Shown piece after piece: positions 1-7,388 of a stretch of DNA of 45,278 nucleotides (positions are counted from its first letter, which is position 1; the number at the start of each line of letters is the position of its first letter). Below the pieces are notes generated by a model. The model did no database searches and was not told where the DNA came from. It saw only the letters and a program-made list of their open reading frames with translations. This DNA is from Ruminococcus sp. Lineage in GTDB: Bacteria; Bacillota; Clostridia; Oscillospirales; Ruminococcaceae. Location of the stretch: positions 1 to 45,278 of the forward strand of contig JAGCHA010000096.1 of assembly GCA_017649325.1 (NCBI GenBank). Reading direction: 5' to 3'. The position numbers and the translations under genes were made by a program.

Positions 1-69
1 AAGTTTGTGACTGATGTTATTCCTGATGACAATGAGAAGATGGAGTATCTGCAAAAGGCATTAGGTTAA
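1..69 (+). pseudogene. 3' remnant of a phage/plasmid (P4/D5-type) primase-like gene
   Basis: The frame open at base 1 reads KFVTDVIPDDNEKMEYLQKA then LG and stops at 67-69. The pattern of a hydrophobic stretch, then PDD, then a short helix ending YLQ..LG resembles the start of the helicase part of P4-family primases, where the sequence normally goes on (GY.LTG) for some 200 residues. If that match is right the gene is truncated. The match rests on 22 residues only, so this is a weak call. The rest of the gene is outside the window. Confidence 0.3.
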
Positions 70-199
70 ATGGTCGAACTGAACGTAATGTTATTGTTGG
101 CTACAAATTACGAAGTGTGAATTATTCACGGGACTATTTTGAATAATCCAGTATTAAATAGTTTACAATGAGAATACACATTTTTCACGGTAGCGTAAG

Positions 200-254
200 G
201 TGTACAATAACAGTGTACACTTATGATATCACTCAGTTTTGTAAGTGATATCAT
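200..254. repeat. Two adjacent inverted repeats at the 3' end of the 67-residue gene
   Basis: GTGTACA (200-206) pairs with TGTACAC (214-220) across 7 bases. ATGATATCACT (223-233) pairs with AGTGATATCAT (244-254) across 10 bases and covers the stop codon of the minus-strand gene at 229. Neither arm is followed by a clear T run on either strand, so they are not convincing terminators. They may be protein-binding or transfer sites of the element. Confidence 0.5.
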
Positions 255-432
255 CGACTGTGACTTTGAGATTTCCATCTGCGGTGACAGCTACTTTCAA
301 ATCGCAGTTTTTAAGCTGCTTAATCTCTGCAAGAAGCTCCTTAATCTTTTCCACGGATACAGTTTGAACTCCGGTAACGCCGCTAATATCAGTAGCAGCA
401 CAGATGTTGCGCTTTCTTATAAGTCTGATCAT
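229..432 (-). CDS. Small hypothetical protein of the element (67 aa)
   Basis: The frame is open further upstream, but the start at 432 is chosen because GGAGGTGATT lies directly before this ATG. The protein begins MIRLIRKRNICAATDISGVT, then has a charged amphipathic helix (EKIKELLAEIKQLKNC) and a beta-rich end (KVAVTADGNLKVTVDDITYK). No known family is recognised. The helix next to a short beta hairpin could be a dimerisation unit. It lies within the AT-rich end of the integrated element together with two other small genes and the recombinase. Accessory roles such as directionality factor or regulator are possible but not shown. Confidence 0.65.
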   Translation of the reverse strand: MIRLIRKRNICAATDISGVTGVQTVSVEKIKELLAEIKQLKNCDLKVAVTADGNLKVTVDDITYKTE

Positions 433-599
433 ACAATCACCTCCATAATAGTAATTATAAAACAACTGAATCCAGGTTAGATCCTGCTTAGTCAGATGCA
501 TATACTACGGTTTAGTATTTGCATTTGACTTTGCGGTGCTCTTATATTATTATATAAGGTTAAACAATACGAATCAGGTTTATGAATACATTTATAACA
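433..599. other. AT-rich intergenic stretch with two stem-loops
   Basis: No gene is seen. ATGCATATACTA (496-507) pairs with TAGTATTTGCAT (513-524) with one mismatch, and CTTATAT (541-547) pairs with ATATAAG (552-558). The stretch lies between two small minus-strand genes. Terminator or promoter roles are not resolved. Confidence 0.4.
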
Positions 600-809
600 T
601 CAATGAGGTTTGATGTTTTCAATCAGAAGATCTTCAGTGGCTTGATACAGGTCCGTTTCTCCTGACAGAAAATAAACGACTTTACGTTTAGGATCTTGCA
701 CACTTTTCCGTATCTGAGCAGTTAGTTGATGAAGATCCAGTTGCTCTTGTTCTTCGTTTGTTAGCCAAACGGTAATTGGCTTTTTACTTCCGTTGTTGAT
801 AATTTCCAT
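600..809 (-). CDS. Small hypothetical protein (69 aa), paralogue of the gene at 918-1142
   Basis: The ATG at 809 is preceded by AAGGAGTTGTTACT, a good ribosome site. The protein reads MEIINNGSKKPITVWLTNEE at its start and has a conserved-looking end around VVYFLSGETDLYQATEDLL. It aligns over nearly its full length with the divergently transcribed gene at 918-1142: VWL against IWL, EQ, RK, F.SGE, L...TE.LL..N. The two are therefore diverged paralogues facing away from each other. No named family is recognised. It belongs to the element's accessory genes. Confidence 0.65.
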   Translation of the reverse strand: MEIINNGSKKPITVWLTNEEQEQLDLHQLTAQIRKSVQDPKRKVVYFLSGETDLYQATEDLLIENIKPH

Positions 810-880
810 AGTAACAACTCCTTGTATAGTATTGCTGAGAGAAAGCTGTTCCTCAGTTACATATATATAAGGTTGTTTTG

Positions 881-896
881 TATTCCGACCGGAATA
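881..896. promoter_or_regulatory. Candidate operator: perfect palindrome between divergent paralogues
   Basis: TATTCCG (881-887) and CGGAATA (890-896) form a perfect dyad with a 2-base centre. It lies in the space between the two divergent small genes, about 20 bases before the plus-strand start, which is where a repressor site would be expected. No promoter boxes are clear beside it. The binding role is inferred. Confidence 0.4.
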
Positions 897-917
897 ATAC
901 GAATATTAAAGCCCAAA

Positions 918-1142
918 ATGAAGAATAGGGAGGCGATAGCTATCGAAGTTTATGTAAATGATGTCGGTAAGAGAGTAGAAATATGGCTGAGTCACAGCGA
1001 ACAGTCTGACGATGAAGTAACAGAATTAGTTGATGAGATTTGCGGGAACTATTCTGAGCGGAAGTATCGCGCGGCTGTATTCATTTCGGGGGAATGTTCG
1101 TTGGAAGAATGCACTGAGTATTTGCTGTGCAGTAATCTATGA
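918..1142 (+). CDS. Small hypothetical protein (74 aa), paralogue of the gene at 600-809
   Basis: The frame is open from 822, but homology to the paralogue begins only near the residues IEVYVNDVGKRVEIWL, so a late start is preferred. ATG 918 is the last ATG before that block, and no ribosome site precedes it. GGGAGG lies just after it (929-934), followed by an ATA where an ATG would give MAIEVYV. The start is therefore doubtful and may be weakened by mutation. The conserved end is AAVFISGECSLEECTEYLL. Function is unknown. The gene is followed closely by the recombinase promoter region. Confidence 0.55.
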   Translation: MKNREAIAIEVYVNDVGKRVEIWLSHSEQSDDEVTELVDEICGNYSERKYRAAVFISGECSLEECTEYLLCSNL

Positions 1143-1154
1143 TAAAAGGACGAA

Positions 1155-1221
1155 AAATATCGCTTTGCTCTTGATTTTTGTATTATAATATGATACAATG
1201 ATAATGAGCGAAGCGATATTT
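1155..1221. repeat. 16-base inverted repeat enclosing the recombinase promoter
   Basis: AAATATCGCTTTGCTC (1155-1170) and GAGCGAAGCGATATTT (1206-1221) are inverted copies with a single mismatch. The 35 bases between them contain exactly the promoter of the recombinase gene, so the right arm begins about where transcription should start. It could be a pair of repressor sites, a long-loop hairpin ending the upstream gene, or an invertible promoter segment, although 35 bases is short for inversion. Confidence 0.7.
1171..1199 (+). promoter_or_regulatory. Promoter of the serine recombinase gene
   Basis: The -35 box is TTGATT (1171-1176) and the -10 box TACAAT (1194-1199), with a 17-base spacer. 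Both lie inside the 16-base inverted repeat. Confidence 0.6.
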
Positions 1222-1249
1222 ATGTTTTAATATTGAAGGAGATGAGGCA

Positions 1250-2992
1250 ATGGATTATAAATACAAGGTTGCAGGTTACTGCCGTATCTCGGTGGACGAG
1301 GATCTTGACCGTGACAACACCTCCATCGAGAATCAGAAGGAGATAATCCGTGACTTCGTTCAGCGTAAGTTCCCGGGTTGTCCGCTCGATTTCTACGAAG
1401 ACCGTGACCGTTCAGGCTACACATTCGAGCAGCGTGAGGGCTATCAGGAGCTCCGCAAAAAAATGCTGCGACTGGAGTATGATATACTTATCGTCAAGGA
1501 CTTCTCACGTTTCAGTCGTCGTAACAGCAAGGGACTTGTCGAGCTTGAGGATCTCCGTGACGCTGGAATGCGTATCATTTCAATAGGCGACAGCATAGAC
1601 TATCCTACCTATGATGACTGGACGGCGATACAGTTCCGTTTCCTTATCAATGAGATGCCTGTTACGGACACTTCAAAGAAGGTCAAGTCTGTGATCAAGC
1701 GGCGTCAGGAGGAAGGCAAGTGGATATGTGCTGTTCCATATGGGTATATCATGCAGAATGCCAAGACACAGAAGTTCATAGTGGACGAGCCAGCAGCAGA
1801 GATAGTACGTGAGGTTTTCAATCTCTACGTTCAGGGGTGGGGGTATCAGAAGATAGCACATTACCTGACCGACAAGCATATCCCGACTCCGAATATGGCA
1901 GAGAAAATGCGCCGTGAGGCAAACGGAGAGGAGTGCCATATCAAGGCAAAAGAGGCGTGGAGCGCTGTTACGATAAGCGAGATGCTTTCCAATGATTTCT
2001 ACATCGGCACGCTCAGGCAACGCAAGTACAGGCGGAAGAAGATAAACGGAGAGCCGGAAAAGCTTCACGAGACGGAGCATCTTGTATTTGAGAATAATCA
2101 CGAAGCGATAGTTGACTACAGGCTCTTTTCACAGGCTCAGGAGCAGCTTGAAAAGCGTTCGAAGTCTAATTACCGCGGTGTGAAGAAATATGAAAATGTG
2201 TACTCAGGCTGTATTTACTGCGGCGACTGCGGAGCTCCGATGTTCGCAATGAGCCGTTCAACACTGTCGCCTGCATATCGCTGCGGAACATACCACAGGC
2301 AGGGCGTGAAGGGCTGCACCTCGCATCATACGAGAGTAGATATGCTTGACGGGTTGCTAAAAGAGTATATCAGGAAGGTTCGTGATAACTCTTCGGATAT
2401 GCTTAAACAATTGCAGGAAGCAATTGACAAGACTCAGACCGAAACTGATTCCAGTAAGAACCTTATTGATACTTTGGAACAGCAGATTGATGATGCAAGG
2501 CTTGAAATAAAAATGCTGACCCGTCAGCAGGCGAGGGAAACTATACTCCACCCGGAGCGTGAAGAAATCCTCGATGAGATATACACCGAGCAGATAGATG
2601 AGTTGACATTACGTATAGAGGGATTGAGAAATCAACTCCAAATGGCTGCGGACAAGCATAATACATTTATCAAGACTAATCGTATTGCGAAGAGAGTAAT
2701 TGAGGTATTCGACGACATACTTGCAAAGAAAAGTTTATCAAAGAGCGATGTCGGCTTCATTATCGATAAAATAGTTGTTTACAATGACCGCATAGAGATT
2801 CGCTTGAAAGCAGATATAGACAGGCTGCTCCGCTGCGGAATACCTGCCGAAGCCGTTCTCGTTGCGGCAGGAGAAAACGCAAATTTTGAGCAAGGCACGG
2901 AAACAACCGAAATGAGCCGTTTATCGCCCATATACGGAATAAAAAGGGCGATATTTTCCGTGTCAATGTGGTCAGTGACGGCGACCCCTTAG
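1250..2992 (+). CDS. Large serine recombinase (TndX/TnpX-type site-specific recombinase)
   Basis: This enzyme cuts and rejoins the element's attachment sites through a serine-DNA link. The N-terminal resolvase domain (about 1-150) has the motif GYCRISVDED with likely catalytic Ser14, and RSGYTFEQREGYQELRKKML plus KDFSRFSRRN typical of the family. A recombinase domain follows (about 160-280, with PYGY and SNDFYIGTLRQ). A zinc ribbon (CIYCGDCG near 320, then YRCGTYH and GCTSHHTR) comes next, then a coiled coil near 380-480. The start has AAGGAGATGAGGCA before ATG. The last residues and the stop (2990-2992) lie in DNA that, in the next frame, already encodes spoVT. The C-terminal tail is thus probably completed by host sequence. 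Confidence 0.95.
   Translation: MDYKYKVAGYCRISVDEDLDRDNTSIENQKEIIRDFVQRKFPGCPLDFYEDRDRSGYTFEQREGYQELRKKMLRLEYDILIVKDFSRFSRRNSKGLVELEDLRDAGMRIISIGDSIDYPTYDDWTAIQFRFLINEMPVTDTSKKVKSVIKRRQEEGKWICAVPYGYIMQNAKTQKFIVDEPAAEIVREVFNLYVQGWGYQKIAHYLTDKHIPTPNMAEKMRREANGEECHIKAKEAWSAVTISEMLSNDFYIGTLRQRKYRRKKINGEPEKLHETEHLVFENNHEAIVDYRLFSQAQEQLEKRSKSNYRGVKKYENVYSGCIYCGDCGAPMFAMSRSTLSPAYRCGTYHRQGVKGCTSHHTRVDMLDGLLKEYIRKVRDNSSDMLKQLQEAIDKTQTETDSSKNLIDTLEQQIDDARLEIKMLTRQQARETILHPEREEILDEIYTEQIDELTLRIEGLRNQLQMAADKHNTFIKTNRIAKRVIEVFDDILAKKSLSKSDVGFIIDKIVVYNDRIEIRLKADIDRLLRCGIPAEAVLVAAGENANFEQGTETTEMSRLSPIYGIKRAIFSVSMWSVTATP
2922..2953. repeat. 8-base inverted repeat beside the element/spoVT junction
   Basis: TATCGCCC (2922-2929) and GGGCGATA (2946-2953) pair perfectly across 16 bases and are followed by TTTTCC. 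It lies inside the last codons of the recombinase and 15 to 20 bases before the spoVT sequence. It could be an arm of the recombinase attachment site or a weak terminator. Confidence 0.5.
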
Positions 2993-3432
2993 AGATATAC
3001 ACAAACAGTGAGGGCGAGGTAATATTCAAGAAATACTCGGCTATGAGCGAGCTCAGCGAGAACGCGGCAAACGTGGCGGAGGTAATGTACAAGACGGCGG
3101 GGTGTCCCGTGGTGGTGTTTGACAAAGACCACGTAGTCGCGTCGGCAGGAGTACCGAAGCGCGAGTTTGCGGAGCGTCGCGTTACTGCGCAGTTGGAGGA
3201 GCTCATGGACAGCCGCCGGCAGTTTTTCTGTCCCGACGGGCGGAGCAACAGTTTCTTTCCTGCGGAGGGCGTGGAGCGCACGGCTATCGCCGCTGTGCCG
3301 ATAATCACGGCGGGCGATGTGTCAGGAGCTGTAGCCTTTATGACGTCGGACAAGGGCTCGGAGGCGACAGATCTGCAAAAGAGCCTGATCACGGCGGCGG
3401 CGCAGTTCCTGTCGAAGCAGATAGAGGGCTGA
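2968..3432 (+). pseudogene. spoVT: spoVT, 5'-truncated by element insertion (rest of hinge and GAF domain)
   Basis: SpoVT is a transcription regulator with an AbrB-like swapped-hairpin DNA-binding domain followed by a GAF-like domain. Here the frame begins only at SDGDPLEIYT, which corresponds to about residue 30 of the family, and continues GEVIFKKYSAMSELSENAAN into the GAF-like part (VVFDKDHVVASAGVPKREF, AAVPIITAGDVSGAVAF) to a normal end. The first half of the AbrB domain, including the RIDDLGRVVIPKEIRR-type core known from the family, is missing. The recombinase occupies that place in another frame. There is no ribosome site at the GTG of 2968, so the fragment is probably not made as such unless the element is excised. 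The identification is firm; loss by insertion is a strong inference. Confidence 0.85.
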
Positions 3433-3450
3433 TTACCCGATAAAACGAAT

Positions 3451-3493
3451 AAGCCCCGAGGCTGGATGCCACGGGGCTTGTGTTTGCTTTTTA
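3451..3493 (+). terminator. Terminator after spoVT
   Basis: AAGCCCCG (3451-3458) pairs with CGGGGCTT (3472-3479) and is followed by a T-rich run (GTGTTTGCTTTTT). Confidence 0.8.
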
Positions 3494-3538
3494 GTAATCA
3501 GACACGAACCGCCGCGCGGTCAATCCCAGCGGTTTTAG

Positions 3539-3567
3539 TTGACATATTTTCATTTTTGATGTATACT
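3539..3567 (+). promoter_or_regulatory. Promoter of the GNAT acetyltransferase gene
   Basis: TTGACA (3539-3544), a 17-base spacer and TATACT (3562-3567) give a near-consensus sigma-A promoter. Transcription should begin near 3574. Confidence 0.8.
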
Positions 3568-3596
3568 AGAATATATCATTGAAAGACGGTGCAACT

Positions 3597-4064
3597 ATGG
3601 ACATAAGAAGATTCCGCGAAGACGACGCCGAAGCCGTCTCCGCACTTGTAATAAAAACGCTCAGGATATCCAACGTGAAGGACTACACTCCCGAGCTGAT
3701 GGAGGAGGTCGTCAAGAATATGCAGCCTGCAAACATACTTGAGCGTGCGGGCTGGACCCACTTCTACGTCGTTGAGGATGAGAGCAGGATCATCGGCTGC
3801 GGAGCGATAGGACCGTACTGGGGCAAGACTGACGAAAGCAGCCTGTTCACGATATTCGTGCTGCCCGAGTATCAGGGCAGGGGAGTCGGCAGGCTCATAA
3901 TCGAAACGCTCGAGCAGGACGAGTTTTTCCTGCGTGCGAAGAGGATAGAGATACCGTCATCGATAACGGCAGTGAACTTCTACCGCCGCTTTGGCTATGA
4001 CTACAAGAACGGTATAGCGGAGGTCGACGACGAGCACGTATACCGCTTGGAGAAGTTCAGATAA
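3597..4064 (+). CDS. GNAT family N-acetyltransferase
   Basis: The 155-residue protein has the GNAT fold: MDIRRFREDDAEAVSALV at the start, a central strand HFYVVEDESRIIGCGAIG, and the acetyl-CoA loop VLPEYQGRGVGRLI with Q93 and the RGVG turn. It ends with SITAVNFYRRFGY, typical of the last helix and strand. The start at 3597 is preferred over an upstream TTG because the promoter places transcription start at about 3574; the ribosome site is weak (GAAAGACGG). The substrate cannot be told. The next gene follows after 25 bases, so the two may be co-transcribed. Confidence 0.88.
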   Translation: MDIRRFREDDAEAVSALVIKTLRISNVKDYTPELMEEVVKNMQPANILERAGWTHFYVVEDESRIIGCGAIGPYWGKTDESSLFTIFVLPEYQGRGVGRLIIETLEQDEFFLRAKRIEIPSSITAVNFYRRFGYDYKNGIAEVDDEHVYRLEKFR

Positions 4065-4089
4065 TTGGAGACAGAAAGGAAATCAGACA

Positions 4090-5046
4090 ATGAAAAGATG
4101 CATAATATGGGCAGTGATAATGCTTGTGGTACTGGCAGTTCTCAATATTATAGGGACTGTAGTCCACAAATTCGTGGTCTGCGATATGCTTACGCCGACC
4201 ATGACGGGCTACGTGGCAAAGAGCGAGGAAATGCTCCACCCGCAGCTTAAGGAAAACGGCAAGACCAACGGTCTTGAGCGCCTTTACATACGCCAAATGC
4301 TTGACAACAGCCGCATCGAATCGGACGGCAGTATAATCCCCACCCTGCTTTTTATCGACATCAAAGCAGACCAGTCTATCATCTTGTTTGACGGTGATGG
4401 CATGAACCAGTTCTCGAAGGGCACGTTCGCCGCAGCCTACGAGGAGACCGAGGAAAAGCTGGACGGTATCAAGCGCACGATAGGACTTGTCTCCGTGGAC
4501 GAGCTGTGCGGCTATGACGAGTCGAAGGAGCTCTGCGACGTGCTTGAAAAGCATATTGACGCAAATTTGCGGCTGGACTCCTACACCATCGACGACTATC
4601 TGGTAACGCCCGTGAAGGTAACGGTCATCGACGGCAGCGGCAGCGAGCTGAAGAGCATCGAGTTCCCGAGCAGCGGCGAAGTCATCGAGCGCGAGAACAT
4701 CTACATTTACGGCGGTTCAGACCTTGATTCCGAGGTGGACAGGTCTGAGAGAAACAGCCTTTACACTGACATGAAGACCGCGTATCTCGGGGAGAGACGT
4801 GCCGATAAAATCGCTGAGAAGCTTGCAAAGAAGGTCGACCTGAGCCGCGACGAGACAGTGACGAAGTACAGGCTCGGCTTCGGACACGTCGCAACGCGGA
4901 GCTATGAAGTAGCGGACGGCAGAGCAATGGTATGGGTGTTCGACAGCAGCTACATGAAGAGCATACTGATATGGGCAGGGATAATATGTGTGCCCGTGAC
5001 TCTGCTCGTTTTCCTGCTCGGACGCAGAAAGAAGAACGATTATTGA
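4090..5046 (+). CDS. Unknown membrane protein with two end-anchoring helices
   Basis: The 318-residue protein starts after AAAGGAAATCAGACA. It has a membrane helix near residues 4-26 (IIWAVIMLVVLAVLNIIGTV) and another near 293-312 (SILIWAGIICVPVTLLVFLL), followed by the positive tail GRRKKNDY. The large middle part (about 30-290) is mixed alpha/beta, rich in acidic residues and probably outside the cell. No family is recognised. It may share the promoter of the acetyltransferase upstream. A terminator follows. Confidence 0.75.
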   Translation: MKRCIIWAVIMLVVLAVLNIIGTVVHKFVVCDMLTPTMTGYVAKSEEMLHPQLKENGKTNGLERLYIRQMLDNSRIESDGSIIPTLLFIDIKADQSIILFDGDGMNQFSKGTFAAAYEETEEKLDGIKRTIGLVSVDELCGYDESKELCDVLEKHIDANLRLDSYTIDDYLVTPVKVTVIDGSGSELKSIEFPSSGEVIERENIYIYGGSDLDSEVDRSERNSLYTDMKTAYLGERRADKIAEKLAKKVDLSRDETVTKYRLGFGHVATRSYEVADGRAMVWVFDSSYMKSILIWAGIICVPVTLLVFLLGRRKKNDY

Positions 5047-5053
5047 CAGATAC

Positions 5054-5089
5054 GGACCTGTCCCCTCGGGGGCGGGTCCTTTGCTTTTT
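5054..5089 (+). terminator. Terminator after the membrane protein gene
   Basis: GGACC (5054-5058) with the C-rich strand pairs with GGGG.CGGGTCC (ending 5079), with one bulge, followed by TTTGCTTTTTG. Confidence 0.7.
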
Positions 5090-5120
5090 GTGGAGTGAAT
5101 GCCGTATGCTCATTTTTTTC

Positions 5121-5149
5121 TTGCTATTTTCAGAAAAATATGGTATCAT
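5121..5149 (+). promoter_or_regulatory. Promoter of the GH74 / GH25 pair
   Basis: TTGCTA (5121-5126), a 17-base spacer and TATCAT (5144-5149). A small stem-loop (GCGGAC...GTCCGC, near 5166-5182) lies in the leader. Confidence 0.5.
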
Positions 5150-5198
5150 ATTACTGTATGGATTGGCGGACGCGACGTCCGCAGAACAGGAGCTTGCT

Positions 5199-7388
5199 AT
5201 GAACATCAGAAAATCTCTCGCAATGCTTGCGGCTATGGCAGTTTTAGGTGCTGCTGCGGCGGGCTGCGGCAAGAGCGGCGGTGATAATGTGGAATATGAA
5301 TGGAGTAACGTCGCGATAGGCGGCGGCGGTTACATAACAGGTATCGTTTACAATCCCACCGAGGAAGGGCTTGCCTACGTGCGCACGGATATCGGCGGAG
5401 CGTACCGCTTCGACAAGGCTCAGGACAAGTGGCTCCCGATAACCGACCACCTCGGCGGCGACGAGTGGAACCTCATCGGTATCGAGAGCATTGCCACCGA
5501 CCCCGTCGAGCCCAACCGCGTGTATGCGGCTTGCGGCACATATATGGGTGAAAACGGCGCTATCCTCTCCTCCGAGGACTACGGCAAAACGTGGAAACGT
5601 TTCGACCTCGACTTCGGCTGCGGAGGCAACTGCTCGGGGCGCGGAGTCGGTGAGAGGCTGAAGGTAGACCCGAAGGACAACAAAAACGTGTACTTCGGCT
5701 CGCGTACCCGCGGACTGTGGAAGTCAGAAGACTATGGTGCTACGTGGAAAAAAGTGGAGAGCTTCCCCGTGCAGGGAGACTACTATCAGGAAGGCAACGC
5801 CATCGGCGTGATGTGGGTGGAGTTCGACCCGACGAGCGGTGACGTCTATGCCGGAGCCGCGCAGATGAACGGCGAGTGCGTGTACAAGTCATCGGACGGC
5901 GGCGTAACGTGGAAGGCTCTGCCCGCGAATAATGCGGGACTTTACCCGCTTCAGGCTGTCATCTCCGAGAATGGGCATATGTACCTCGCCTATTCGGATA
6001 CGGCAGGTCCAAACACCGACCCGAAAAACGGTGCAGTCTCCGCACTCGACCTTAAATCGGAAAAGTTCGAGGACATCACTCCCGATGTCGGCGACGGCAG
6101 ATACGGCGGCTTCGGAGGCATAACGCTCGACGCTCAGGCTCAGGACACCATAGTCGTGACCTCTATGAGCTTCTGGGACGACAAGGGACACAACATCTAC
6201 CGCTCGCAGGACGGCGGCAGAAGCTGGAGCTCGCTCTACACGCGCACGGAAAAGAACTATACAATGGACGTGTCCGAAGCCGACTGGCTCACATGGGGAC
6301 GCGAGGAGGCATCTATCGGCTGGTGGACGGCGGCTGTAGCGCTCGACCCGTTCAATTCCGATAAGGTCAGCTACGGCACGGGAGCCACGCTCTACTCGAC
6401 CGTCAACCTTACCGACCTCGGGAGCGGCACGCCCGTGACCATAGAATTCGACGCAAAGGGAATAGAGGAGACCGCTGTATTCGACATCGTTGCGCCTCCC
6501 TATGAGGACGGCAAGCCGCAGATGTACTCGATAATGGGAGACCTTACGGGCTTTTCGCATCTTGATGTGGAGACTCCGCCCGACGATGCCCACTTTATGA
6601 AGAACGGCAATGCTGCGTCGGTCGCGTGTGCATGGCTCGACAGCAATTACGGCGTGTATACGACCGAGTCTAAGAAGTCGCTCAACTATACGACCGACGG
6701 CGGCGCAACGTGGAACAATATCCGCTTTCTTCCCGATAAATCGCAGGGCGGCAGTGCGTGTATGTCTGCGGACGGAAAGACCATAATCTGGCGTCCGTCG
6801 GCTCTCAGCGGCAAGTCGTATATGACACCCGACTACGGAGAGAAGTGGTACAACTGCGAGGGCCTCAGCCTTGGCGCAACTGTCATAGCGGACAAGGTGA
6901 ACCCCAAGAAATTCTACGCCGTCAGCAGCGGCAGCTTCTTCGTATCCGAGGACGGCGGCTACAATTTCAAGTCTACAGGCGCGGTACTCACCGATAACAG
7001 CAAGCTTGTTGCTGTCGGAGACCACGAGGGACACGTCTGGGCGTACAACGGTTCGCACCCGATGTACAGCGAGGATGGCGGAGAGACTTTCACCCTGCTG
7101 AAAACAGTGAATGCAAAGGCTCTGGGATTCGGTGCTCCCGAGAAGAAGGGCGGCTATCCCGCGATATATATCATCGGCAACGACAACGTTGAGGGCAACT
7201 CCGCTCCTCACGGCGACGGCATCTACCGCTCGACCGACAAGGGCAAGACGTGGCAGCGCCTCAACGATGAGCAGCACCTTTTCGGCAACATCACCCCCGT
7301 CATCACTGGAGACAGCGAGGTTTTCGGCAGAGTTTACTTCGCCACGAACGGCAGAGGAATAGTTATGGGAGACGAAAAGGCTGAATGA
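5199..7388 (+). CDS. GH74 xyloglucanase, lipoprotein
   Basis: The 729-residue protein begins with a lipoprotein signal (VLGAAAAGC, lipidated Cys23) and is therefore expected on the outer face of the cell membrane. The rest is a two-lobed seven-bladed beta-propeller of GH74, which cuts xyloglucan backbones. VRTDIGGAYR gives the likely catalytic Asp64, and GDLTGFSH gives the second acidic residue, Asp448. BNR-like repeats (SSEDYGKTW, KSEDYGATW, SSDGGVTW, SQDGGRSW, STDKGKTW) recur through the chain. The start is fixed by AGGAGCTTGCT and the signal peptide, though the frame is open earlier. There is no dockerin or CBM, which is unusual for a cellulosome producer. The stop overlaps the next gene by 4 bases. 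Endo or exo mode cannot be told. Confidence 0.93.
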   Translation: MNIRKSLAMLAAMAVLGAAAAGCGKSGGDNVEYEWSNVAIGGGGYITGIVYNPTEEGLAYVRTDIGGAYRFDKAQDKWLPITDHLGGDEWNLIGIESIATDPVEPNRVYAACGTYMGENGAILSSEDYGKTWKRFDLDFGCGGNCSGRGVGERLKVDPKDNKNVYFGSRTRGLWKSEDYGATWKKVESFPVQGDYYQEGNAIGVMWVEFDPTSGDVYAGAAQMNGECVYKSSDGGVTWKALPANNAGLYPLQAVISENGHMYLAYSDTAGPNTDPKNGAVSALDLKSEKFEDITPDVGDGRYGGFGGITLDAQAQDTIVVTSMSFWDDKGHNIYRSQDGGRSWSSLYTRTEKNYTMDVSEADWLTWGREEASIGWWTAAVALDPFNSDKVSYGTGATLYSTVNLTDLGSGTPVTIEFDAKGIEETAVFDIVAPPYEDGKPQMYSIMGDLTGFSHLDVETPPDDAHFMKNGNAASVACAWLDSNYGVYTTESKKSLNYTTDGGATWNNIRFLPDKSQGGSACMSADGKTIIWRPSALSGKSYMTPDYGEKWYNCEGLSLGATVIADKVNPKKFYAVSSGSFFVSEDGGYNFKSTGAVLTDNSKLVAVGDHEGHVWAYNGSHPMYSEDGGETFTLLKTVNAKALGFGAPEKKGGYPAIYIIGNDNVEGNSAPHGDGIYRSTDKGKTWQRLNDEQHLFGNITPVITGDSEVFGRVYFATNGRGIVMGDEKAE

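Larger units (their letters stand above)
1..2970. mobile_element. Right-hand part of an integrated element with a large serine recombinase (left end outside window)
   Basis: Seen: a primase-like remnant, three small AT-rich genes and a large serine recombinase lie immediately before a spoVT gene that lacks its 5' end. Bases 1 to 1250 are clearly richer in A and T than the rest of the window. Large serine recombinase genes usually sit at one end of their element next to the attachment site. The right boundary is inferred to fall near 2960 to 2975, where the spoVT reading frame resumes. The exact crossover cannot be fixed without the left end, which should carry the missing first codons of spoVT. 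Whether this is an ICE/IME or a phage-like element cannot be decided from this part. Confidence 0.75.

Noticed and set aside
35-145. Frame-shifted continuation of the primase-like remnant
   Set aside because: The next frame (NGRTERNVIVGY...) has no convincing match to the expected GY.LTG continuation.
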